A stretch of 10,437 bases of DNA. It comes from JBBRCE01 sp038205115. Its GTDB lineage: Bacteria; Planctomycetota; Planctomycetia; Pirellulales; JBBRCE01. Of the stretch, positions 1 to 5,701 are shown one piece after another. Position numbers and translations under genes: made by a program. How positions within the stretch are numbered: position 1 is the stretch's first letter; each line of letters starts with the position of its first letter. The stretch spans positions 1-10,437 of the forward strand of contig JBBRCE010000092.1 of NCBI GenBank assembly GCA_038205115.1. Direction: 5' to 3'. The notes below the pieces were generated by a model. It did not search any database. It was not told the origin of the DNA and saw only the letters and a program-made list of their open reading frames with translations.

Positions 1-1
1 T

Positions 2-1177
2 AAGTTGGGCAAGGGGCTGCCTGAACGCAACGCCAAGCTGTGCACCATCATTCAAAAGATCTCCCAAGGGCTCGCCGACTTTTCAACCGACATCGATGCA
101 CTTGGCGATGCCTATGAATACCTGATTGGCCAGTTTGCCGCCGGCTCGGGCAAGAAAGCGGGCGAGTTCTACACGCCGCAGCAGATATCCGACGTGCTCT
201 CAACAATAGTCACACTGGACAGCCAAGAGCCCGCCACCGGCAAGAAAGATCGCCTGGACAGCGTGATGGACTTTGCCTGCGGCTCGGGCTCGCTGCTGCT
301 GAACGTGCGCCAGCGCATGAAGAAGGGCGGCGGGACCATCGGTAAGATTTACGGCCAGGAGAAGAACATCACCACCTACAACCTGGCGCGCATGAACATG
401 CTGCTGCACGGGGTGAAGGACACGGAATTCGAGATATTTCACGGCGACACGCTGACCAACGACTGGGACATGCTGAAGGAGACTAACCCCGCGAAAATGC
501 CGAAGTTCGACGCGATCGTGGCGAATCCGCCGTTCAGCTATCGCTGGGATTCCAGCGAGGCGATGGGCGAGGACGTGCGGTTCAAGAGCCACGGGCTCGC
601 GCCCAAGAGCGCAGCCGACTTCGCGTTTCTGCTGCACGGGTTTTATTACCTGAAGGATGAAGGGGTGATGGCGATCATCCTGCCCCACGGCGTGCTGTTC
701 CGGGGCGGTGCCGAGGAACGCATCCGAACCAAGCTCTTAAAGGATGGGCACATCGACACGGTGATCGGCCTGCCGGCGAACCTGTTCTACTCGACCGGCA
801 TTCCGGTCTGCATCCTCGTGCTGAAGAAGTGCAAAAAGCCGGATGACGTACTTTTCATCAACGCTTCCGAGGGTTTCGACAAAGGCAAGCGACAGAACCA
901 ACTGAGCGATGCGCACATCGCCAAGATCATCGAGACGTACCAGAAACGGCCAAAGAAGCTGATCGAGCGGTATGCCCGCCGCGTAGGGATGAAGGAGATC
1001 GAGGCCAACGACTTCAACCTGAACATCTCGCGGTACGTCAGCACGGCGGAAGACGAAGCAGAGATCGACTTGGAAGATACGAACCGCAAACTGGTTCAAA
1101 TCGATGACGCTATCCGCAAGGCCACCACCAAGCATAATGAATTTCTGAAAGAACTTGGCTTACCCCCGTTGCCGTAG
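2..1177 (+). CDS. hsdM: Type I restriction-modification DNA methyltransferase HsdM, 5'-truncated by window edge
   Basis: Modification subunit of a type I restriction-modification system: it transfers a methyl group from S-adenosylmethionine to the N6 of adenine, normally within an HsdM2-HsdS complex. Counting from codon 5 (TTG), the N-terminal segment runs into GEFYTP (about residues 53-58). The SAM-binding motif I is DFACGSGS (89-96) and the catalytic motif IV is NPPF (174-177). The tail KELGLPPLP is a usual HsdM ending, so the 3' end is intact. The frame is open to the left edge (AAG at 2-4), so the TTG at 5 is not a real start. Family members are about 500 residues or more, so roughly the first 130, including most of the helical N-terminal domain, are missing. 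No hsdS or hsdR follows, although hsdS often overlaps the hsdM stop; the partners may lie to the left or be lost. The function call is very secure; whether it belongs to the mobile element is not known. Confidence 0.95.
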   Translation, partial: KLGKGLPERNAKLCTIIQKISQGLADFSTDIDALGDAYEYLIGQFAAGSGKKAGEFYTPQQISDVLSTIVTLDSQEPATGKKDRLDSVMDFACGSGSLLLNVRQRMKKGGGTIGKIYGQEKNITTYNLARMNMLLHGVKDTEFEIFHGDTLTNDWDMLKETNPAKMPKFDAIVANPPFSYRWDSSEAMGEDVRFKSHGLAPKSAADFAFLLHGFYYLKDEGVMAIILPHGVLFRGGAEERIRTKLLKDGHIDTVIGLPANLFYSTGIPVCILVLKKCKKPDDVLFINASEGFDKGKRQNQLSDAHIAKIIETYQKRPKKLIERYARRVGMKEIEANDFNLNISRYVSTAEDEAEIDLEDTNRKLVQIDDAIRKATTKHNEFLKELGLPPLP

Positions 1178-1486
1178 CCCGATTGTAAGGCGGAGACGAA
1201 GCTCATGCAGCGAATCGCGAACTTCATGCCGAGTTTTCATAGCAGCGAATTTGCTTAATAAAAAGCTTCGGCGGACTTGCATCACTAGGGCTATTCAATC
1301 GTGGAAAATAATTTCGGCAGCCCCAATTCATGACGGCTTGTCTTGACTTTTCTATACGCATCTAACTTTTGCTAACGTTTCGGTTCAACGTGTGTGCAAA
1401 ATCAAACGCTAGCGTCCACGCCCGGAAAGTAGGGAATGCTCAGGGTGCAGTGAGTGGCCTCGCCGCGGGCGTGGTGCGCCCGGCGC
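1178..1486. other. Intergenic gap between hsdM and the replication operon
   Basis: No convincing gene lies in these 309 bases. The only frame of size, a 63-codon + strand frame overlapping the hsdM end, has no family resemblance and no ribosome binding site. Visible structure is limited to a 10-base palindrome, ACGCTAGCGT (1406-1415), and a GC-rich hairpin at 1466-1482. No copy of the tRNA-Gly fragment found at 9415-9456 is present, so this gap is not an obvious element end. It is the space between two convergent transcription units (hsdM from the left, the replication operon from the right). Confidence 0.6.
1466..1482 (-). terminator. Possible weak hairpin after the replication operon
   Basis: CGGGCG and CGCCCG pair across a 5-base loop, just beyond the last microprotein of the minus-strand operon. 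There is no T-run on either strand after it, so a Rho-independent terminator is not well supported. It could be a stabilising 3' hairpin or chance in GC-rich DNA. Confidence 0.2.
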
Positions 1487-1606
1487 TCAGCGGTGGGGCG
1501 CGCCGGCAAAGCTGACGAGCTTCGCGAAAGCGTCAACCGGCGCGTTCAAGCTCGCGCACGCTTCTGGATCGGTAACGGTGGAGATCAGAGAAAGAGCTTG
1601 AGTCAT
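1487..1606 (-). CDS. Possible 39-residue microprotein at the end of the replication operon
   Basis: A 39-codon frame (begins MTQALSLIST, ends SFAGAPHR) whose ATG overlaps the primase-polymerase stop codon as ATGA at 1603-1606. This is the same arrangement as at two other junctions in the operon, and it is the main reason for calling it. The sequence upstream is G-rich (GGGGGC), a weak ribosome binding site that coupling could compensate for. Composition is that of a short amphipathic helical peptide, with no membrane segment and no recognised family. It could be a chance frame; conservation of the overlap in related elements would settle this. No function is assigned. Confidence 0.4.
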   Translation of the reverse strand: MTQALSLISTVTDPEACASLNAPVDAFAKLVSFAGAPHR

Positions 1607-2700
1607 TGTCGGCCCCCGATCCACCGGTAGCGGTTCGCCTTGCGCTTGTTCCCGCGCTCGACACACTTAATCACGCCGTCATGGTCGAGCATCATCATCA
1701 GCCGCCAGACGGTCATTGCGTCGCTTTTGAGACGGGCGGCGAGGTCGTGAGTCGAGAGAAAGAACTTACCGTCGTTCTTCTTTGCCATCGCCCAACACAA
1801 GCCGATCACTTGGCGCGTGTTTTCGCTGCTATAGTCGGCGGCGACGTCGGGAAGGTCGTGCGGATCCACCGTGAGTGCGGCAGCGTCGACCGGGTTTTCA
1901 CCCAGCGGATAGCGGGCGCGTTCGTATGCGTGGATGAAATCGGCCCAGGTGGTGTCAAAATCTTTCGTTGCGATGGTCTGCAAAGCCTGCTGATACCAGC
2001 GCCGAACGATCTCGCGCAGGACCGGTGGCGACGTGTCGACCAGGCCGGCATTGAATTTCAGGCCGCGGGCGAGGTTCATCAGCATTGAATTGCGTTCGCC
2101 CGTCGCGCCCGGTTGGGTTGAAGCGAGAACCTGATCGACGGATAAAGATGTTACAGAGAGTGCGGAGATTGCAGAGACTACAGAATGGCATTCTGCTGTC
2201 TCTGTAACACCCTGCGTGAACACCGAATGCTCGACAAATGGCAGTCGACCCGCCGGCAAGGCTTTTATCCACTCGTATCGCGCTTTAGACGGGTGAACCG
2301 AATGGGGCGCAATGATCAGGCCGCGCCCACGGTATTCGCCATCGCCCAGCTTGATCGTTCTGGCAAGATTGCTTTCGCAGTAGACGTGCATGCCGCGCGA
2401 CGTCTTCGCAGTCGGCAGTGTGCCGGCGAGGGTTGGATATTTCTTCGCCCAAGAGTGGTATCCCGCCATTTGATCGAAGTCGCGCACGGCCAACGCGCCC
2501 GACGCCTTCCCGGCGATGATGGCGACGCCCGTCGCGCTGGGGTTGGCGAACCATTCCCGCAGGTCAGAACGTGCGGGTAACGAGTCGGCGTATCGTTTCC
2601 ACGAAATGAGCGGGTGTTTGCCAGCGACAGCAATGCAGGACGTACCGCGATCGAGGTATCCGAGCGCGTCGCTCAAAATGTTGCAGTGCGCGGCGCTCAT
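1603..2700 (-). CDS. Bifunctional DNA primase/polymerase (prim-pol) with C-terminal winged helix
   Basis: Archaeo-eukaryotic-type primase-polymerase of the kind carried by plasmids and integrative elements; it would make primers and extend DNA at the element's origin. The 365-residue protein has the prim-pol domain at about residues 5-150. It shows the metal-binding D-x-D (AVRDFD, D74 and D76), a conserved His in GMHVYC (H105), and the closing motif APHSVHP (131-137). A low-complexity Ser/Val/Ala linker (about 165-190) follows, then a helical region, and a C-terminal winged-helix-like segment (about 312-360) ending in a basic stretch. No Walker-type helicase domain is present, unlike D5-like fusions, so a helicase must come from elsewhere. 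Start: the ATG at 2700 has a strong GGAGGT five bases upstream and overlaps the stop of the preceding topoisomerase-like gene (ATGA, 2697-2700). A longer start at 2742 lacks such support. Confidence 0.88.
   Translation of the reverse strand: MSAAHCNILSDALGYLDRGTSCIAVAGKHPLISWKRYADSLPARSDLREWFANPSATGVAIIAGKASGALAVRDFDQMAGYHSWAKKYPTLAGTLPTAKTSRGMHVYCESNLARTIKLGDGEYRGRGLIIAPHSVHPSKARYEWIKALPAGRLPFVEHSVFTQGVTETAECHSVVSAISALSVTSLSVDQVLASTQPGATGERNSMLMNLARGLKFNAGLVDTSPPVLREIVRRWYQQALQTIATKDFDTTWADFIHAYERARYPLGENPVDAAALTVDPHDLPDVAADYSSENTRQVIGLCWAMAKKNDGKFFLSTHDLAARLKSDAMTVWRLMMMLDHDGVIKCVERGNKRKANRYRWIGGRQ
2149..2209 (-). repeat. 9-base tandem repeats and nested palindromes in the prim-pol linker
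   Basis: On the coding strand, 2184-2149 holds four tandem 9-base units, TCTGTAGTC, TCTGCAATC, TCCGCACTC and TCTGTAACA, encoding Ser-Val/Ala-x triplets. The outermost unit also forms one arm of an 11-base perfect inverted repeat (TGTTACAGAGA at 2149-2159, TCTCTGTAACA at 2199-2209). Inside that loop sits a second perfect hairpin, CAGAAT-GGC-ATTCTG (2181-2195). The repeat falls in the disordered linker after the prim-pol domain. It may be an origin-like iteron cluster inside the replication gene, or only a slippage-prone low-complexity tract. Confidence 0.7.
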
Positions 2701-3680
2701 GCCACACCTCCGCTTTCGAACCGGCCCATAGAGGCCTTCCACGACGCTTTTTCCTGCGCTTCAATCTTTCGTAGGCGTGCCCATTGCGTAGTGGGCACGT
2801 GCGACAAAATCGCCTGCTCGACCATGTCGCGGAGCACGTCTGCAGGAATGGCTTCAACTTCGGCGCACCGGCGCCCGTAGGTTCGGACAAATTTATCGAA
2901 CCGGGTGTCATGCTTCTTGGCCTCAAGCGGGATGATCTTGAACTTTTCGAAGTGCTCGGGCTCGACGGCAAGACGTTTCCACGCGAACGGCCGCGTAGTC
3001 AGGCGGGCGAGGCTTTCGCGCATCGATCGTTCAATCTCGCGCCCGCTGGGGTCGTGATCGCCGATGTAGTACGCGGTGATCGGCTTCTCAATTTGTTCCC
3101 ACTCATCGGCGATCGCGTACGTGAATGACGTGCTGCTGAAGCCGCGTAGCGGGTGGAGCGGAACATCGTACTGCCGGGTAATGGGCGAAACGCGCCCGGC
3201 AACTGTGTCCTTCTCCACGATAATGCAAACGTAGTCGGATAGACTCGCCCAATAATCGAGCCGGTACGCGTCGCGGACGGTGTCTGCAAAGTCGCCCAGG
3301 CCCGACCATGACGACGGTTTTTCGGTCGAGCGAATGTTGTCGACGATCCACCGGAAGGGAATCACGCGACGTTTGCGGACCTCGTTCAAAATCCGTTGGA
3401 TCCTCCCGTAGCTCTTGTCCGACGTGTCTGGCAGCCATCCGACGCTCACAGCGGCGTACATGATGCCACGAACCGTGTCGGGCTGGCGCTGGGCGAGTAA
3501 CTCGACCGCCACCGCCGCCAGCGGCAGATTTTTCATCGCAAATCCGGCGGCAATTATCAGTTCGCAGTTGCGGACGATACGCGGATCGCGCCAGCCGTCG
3601 CCGGGTGGTTGATATGGGCCGGCTTCGAGCTGAACGAGCAAACGCTCAAAGATCGAGACGAGTCTCGCTTTACGATTCAT
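2697..3680 (-). CDS. Topoisomerase VI A-subunit/Spo11-like protein (Topo mini-A type)
   Basis: A 327-residue stand-alone relative of the DNA-cleaving A subunit of type IIB topoisomerases and Spo11. A winged-helix (5Y-CAP-like) region carries R-G-I-M-Y (71-75), aligning with the R-x-x-Y/F-Y motif whose last Tyr attacks DNA, so Y75 is the predicted nucleophile. A TOPRIM domain follows, with the acidic residue in VEKD (E156) and the D-x-D pair in GDHDPSG (D208, D210). The C-terminal CAEVEAIPADVL resembles the KAEIEAL element of Topo VI-A. No B-subunit ATPase (GHKL) gene is present in the window. Known mini-A proteins occur in mobile elements, but their activity is poorly understood. The start at 3680 has GGAG eight bases upstream and overlaps the stop of a 27-residue frame. 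It lies directly upstream of prim-pol with an ATGA overlap, suggesting a replication or recombination role. Fold call is strong; activity is inference. Confidence 0.82.
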   Translation of the reverse strand: MNRKARLVSIFERLLVQLEAGPYQPPGDGWRDPRIVRNCELIIAAGFAMKNLPLAAVAVELLAQRQPDTVRGIMYAAVSVGWLPDTSDKSYGRIQRILNEVRKRRVIPFRWIVDNIRSTEKPSSWSGLGDFADTVRDAYRLDYWASLSDYVCIIVEKDTVAGRVSPITRQYDVPLHPLRGFSSTSFTYAIADEWEQIEKPITAYYIGDHDPSGREIERSMRESLARLTTRPFAWKRLAVEPEHFEKFKIIPLEAKKHDTRFDKFVRTYGRRCAEVEAIPADVLRDMVEQAILSHVPTTQWARLRKIEAQEKASWKASMGRFESGGVA

Positions 3681-3760
3681 TTGGATTTCTCCGCGCCGTT
3701 GGCGAGGATATCCGCCGGGATTTGGCTTGCTGTACTGTTGGCGTTCGATATGTTGCTCAT
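3677..3760 (-). CDS. 27-residue microprotein coupled to the mini-A gene
   Basis: A 27-codon frame (MSNISNANST... ending NGAEKSK) that begins at an ATG with a good ribosome binding site (GAGG, seven bases upstream) and ends in a TGA overlapping the ATG of the topoisomerase-like gene (ATGA, 3677-3680). The ribosome binding site of the downstream gene lies within its last codons, so translation of this peptide could set the level of the downstream protein. It is polar and Asn/Ser-rich, with no membrane segment or recognised family. It may be a leader peptide and not a functional protein. The strong start and exact overlap make translation likely. Confidence 0.5.
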   Translation of the reverse strand: MSNISNANSTASQIPADILANGAEKSK

Positions 3761-3820
3761 CCGTTAACCTCAAAGCCGTCGACCTATCCCGCCAAGAAAT
3801 GGCCGAACGGCTTTTTCCTT

Positions 3821-4162
3821 TTAATTCGCTAACCTGAAACCATCTGCGGCCAACTCGGCCTCAGCCTGGGCGATTTGTTTCTGGCGTTGCTCTGTAGCGG
3901 GGCGCGGCAACGGACGGCCCGTACCTGATAGCGCCGAAATGAATCGGACGACGGCTTCGCGGCTCGTGCGCAGGCCGCTGGGAACGCGTACGACTTCCAG
4001 CCGCACACGTGCCCCGTTCGCGGCTTTGGCGCCGTGCTGGGCGTGCCTGTAGAGCGTGGCAACGTGCGCCGCTCGGCCGGCGCGTTTGAACGGCGGCAGC
4101 TTGGCGGCTTCGCGCAGGTCGATCAGGTCTTCGCGGTAGATATCGATCGCGGGATCAGGCAT
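3821..4162 (-). CDS. DUF1580-like small DNA-binding protein
   Basis: A 113-residue protein whose core (about residues 10-80) has the shape DLIDLREAAKLPP...HVATLYRHAQ...RLEVVRVPSGLRTSREAVVRF. This resembles DUF1580, a small family common in Planctomycetes, and excisionase-like winged-helix proteins in which the TLYRHAQ segment would be the recognition helix. The tail (85-113) is charged and probably helical. The ATG at 4162 lies inside the end of the preceding HTH gene (8-base overlap, 4155-4162), which indicates co-translation. Next to an integrative replication module, a recombination directionality factor or regulator role is plausible, but nothing in the sequence proves it. Family call is moderately sure; function unknown. 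Confidence 0.7.
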   Translation of the reverse strand: MPDPAIDIYREDLIDLREAAKLPPFKRAGRAAHVATLYRHAQHGAKAANGARVRLEVVRVPSGLRTSREAVVRFISALSGTGRPLPRPATEQRQKQIAQAEAELAADGFRLAN

Positions 4163-4367
4163 GCTGCACCGCCTTCAATGGCGGCAATTTGCCCGCCCGG
4201 CGCAGTTCCATCAGGACGATTTCAACGTAGGAATCAGGAATGAGGCGACGGCCCGACGCGATCGGGCAAAGGTCGTCGCGGAGCCGGCGCTCGTAAAAGA
4301 GCCGGGTGATGTCGGCGGGGCGAACGCCATGCGCCCGGCCAATCTCGCCCACAGTGACGTATCCCAT
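4155..4367 (-). CDS. MerR/excisionase-like helix-turn-helix protein
   Basis: A 70-residue protein, first gene of the replication operon. VTVGEIGRAHGVRPADITRL (4-23) fits the helix-turn-helix of the MerR/excisionase fold. GRRLIPDSYV (39-48) fits the wing and following helix, where related proteins read GRRLIP. It is too short to carry an effector domain, which favours an excisionase or small repressor. The ATG at 4367 is preceded by AAGGAAG about seven bases upstream. A perfect 19-base inverted repeat begins 21 bases upstream of the start, and further palindromes follow, so autoregulation is a reasonable inference. The gene overlaps the DUF1580-like gene by 8 bases. Partner and target site are not known. 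Confidence 0.72.
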   Translation of the reverse strand: MGYVTVGEIGRAHGVRPADITRLFYERRLRDDLCPIASGRRLIPDSYVEIVLMELRRAGKLPPLKAVQHA

Positions 4368-4387
4368 CGCACACTTCCTTTCGGGAG

Positions 4388-4406
4388 TAGTGCGACCATC
4401 GCACTA
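4388..4406. promoter_or_regulatory. Perfect 19-base inverted repeat, probable operator
   Basis: TAGTGCGA-CCA-TCGCACTA, two perfect 8-base arms around a 3-base centre, ending 21 bases before the start codon of the HTH gene. Its symmetry and position fit a dimeric repressor site controlling the replication operon, possibly bound by the first gene's own product. As RNA it would also form a hairpin in the leader. Confidence 0.6.
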
Positions 4407-4431
4407 ACTCGCGTATCTGGAAGTAGGACAG

Positions 4432-4446
4432 GTGGTCACTGACCAC
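4432..4446. promoter_or_regulatory. Perfect 15-base palindrome, second operator-like site
   Basis: GTGGTCA-C-TGACCAC, perfect 7-base arms around one base. The half-site GTGGTCA occurs again at 4498-4504, and the shorter core TGACC/GGTCA again at 4484-4494, so a single protein may bind all three. This sequence is unrelated to the 4388-4406 repeat, suggesting two different regulators act here. Confidence 0.55.
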
Positions 4447-4483
4447 TTGCTAAGTGTATGTGCCGAATTGCGTTACGAATAAC

Positions 4484-4507
4484 TGACCGGGTCAGGGGTG
4501 GTCAGGG
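4484..4507. promoter_or_regulatory. TGACC/GGTCA palindrome plus phased direct repeat
   Basis: TGACC-G-GGTCA (4484-4494) is a perfect 11-base palindrome. It overlaps a direct repeat GGTCAGGG at 4490-4497 and 4500-4507, spaced by 10 bases, one helical turn. It shares its core with the palindrome at 4432-4446. Together they form either an operator array or a small iteron set upstream of the replication operon. Confidence 0.5.
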
Positions 4508-4533
4508 TTGATTCTGCGTTGGCGGTTCATTGG

Positions 4534-5667
4534 CTAATCCCAGCCATCGCGAAGATTGATATAGGCATATTGTTTAAGTTTCGGGGCAAGCACATTATCG
4601 AAATGCTCAGCAAGTAACTGCCGGTGGGCAATCACTTTCGGGTCACGCATGGCATCTAAATCGTCTTGCGTTAACCGATCTCCACCCAGATATGAAATTC
4701 CAATTTCAGCGGCAGCCTGGCCCGATTTAACCGCTTTCAAATAGTCATGTTCGCTAATATCGGGATAATCCGATACAGCATCGTAGCCTACACCGGCGAT
4801 TAAGAGAGCGAATCGTGAGGCGGAGGGCGGATGTGATTCATGGTGCATGGTCGCAGGGTCAAATTTGAAGCCCCAAATACGAAAAAGAGTGAACAGCGAA
4901 AAGCTCCACAAGAATAACCGCTGTCGCTTGTCGGTCAGACCTGCGTAACTGCCAACCAACGGAGAGTGATTCAGGAATCCGCGAAGAACAGTAGATGCCC
5001 CTACCGCATCAGCCCAATACTCAATTGACTGGCGATCCAAGTTTTCCCGAGAAGGAACAACAAGAGCAGATTTTGCTGTTGTTTTGATCATGAACGCGGC
5101 CGGAGAGTTTGATTGTAGGTAATCAACGTGACCATGCAGAATGTGAACAAGCTCGTGCATCGCCACAAATCGCCAAACGAGATCGATGCACACCTCCATC
5201 ATTCTGTGCCTCGCGGGACATTTTGGTGGCGTAGGCAGAATTGGCCGGTTCGCGGCCAGCCGAATGCGCGCAAGAACATCAAAGTCGTCCGTCATCCCGT
5301 CGCTGTGCTGCGCCGTTCGTCGTTCTTGGCTTCGATCACCAACATCCTTCAGGAACTCGGGATGTGAAAACATTCTCCGAAATATGTCCTGCGGAAGTAG
5401 AATCATCCCCCGGTTGAGCCCTATCAACCCCAATAATTTATGGATGCCGGCCGCCGCGTTGCATGTTCCGTCATCAATGAAATCGGTGTAGATGTCGATG
5501 TTAAAACCTGGGCGGAATTGACTCTTGATTGCAGACATTCTGCGATCAAAAATTCGCAACTGATCCTTAAATGGCTCTGCGATCTGATCTGGAATCGGGT
5601 GAAATCGATATGCAGGCGGATCATCAAACGAAAGCCATTCATCAAAGACTTCGACTGGAGTTTGCAT
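4534..5667 (-). CDS. Soluble zinc metallopeptidase (HExxH gluzincin), cargo
   Basis: A 377-residue predicted zinc peptidase. HELVH (171-175) supplies two zinc-binding His and the catalytic Glu. EYWADAVGA (216-224) supplies the third ligand, in the E-x-x-A-D form seen in gluzincins. HPPSASR (279-285) matches the HP...R motif of M48-type peptidases. There is no signal peptide; a hydrophobic stretch near 251-266 is more likely a buried helix than a membrane span, so it should act in the cytoplasm. The helix-turn-helix of ImmA/IrrE relatives is not seen. The ATG at 5667, preceded by GGGGA, gives the natural N-terminus; an in-frame start at 5790 would overlap the upstream gene. It lies 34 bases after the 612-residue gene's stop, so they are probably cotranscribed. 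Base composition appears more AT-rich than the replication genes, suggesting a separate origin. Substrate unknown. Confidence 0.78.
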   Translation of the reverse strand: MQTPVEVFDEWLSFDDPPAYRFHPIPDQIAEPFKDQLRIFDRRMSAIKSQFRPGFNIDIYTDFIDDGTCNAAAGIHKLLGLIGLNRGMILLPQDIFRRMFSHPEFLKDVGDRSQERRTAQHSDGMTDDFDVLARIRLAANRPILPTPPKCPARHRMMEVCIDLVWRFVAMHELVHILHGHVDYLQSNSPAAFMIKTTAKSALVVPSRENLDRQSIEYWADAVGASTVLRGFLNHSPLVGSYAGLTDKRQRLFLWSFSLFTLFRIWGFKFDPATMHHESHPPSASRFALLIAGVGYDAVSDYPDISEHDYLKAVKSGQAAAEIGISYLGGDRLTQDDLDAMRDPKVIAHRQLLAEHFDNVLAPKLKQYAYINLRDGWD

Positions 5668-5701
5668 TATGAATCCCCGCCCAGATTGCCCACAATAAGA
5701 A

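Noticed and set aside
1155..1346. 63-codon + strand frame overlapping the end of hsdM, as a possible hsdS remnant
   Set aside because: The product is Arg/Ser-rich with no resemblance to an HsdS target-recognition domain, has a TTG start without a ribosome binding site, and does not show the codon pattern of the neighbouring genes.
1343..1365. TTGACT as a -35 box of a + strand promoter
   Set aside because: No acceptable -10 box lies 16-18 bases downstream and no + strand gene follows.
1178..1486. A second att copy marking the left end of the element
   Set aside because: No stretch resembling the 42-base tRNA-Gly segment is present here or elsewhere in the window.
2185..2580. Long + strand frame opposite the prim-pol gene
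   Set aside because: It is antisense to a well-supported coding region with conserved motifs and its translation is basic and low-complexity, as expected of a shadow frame.
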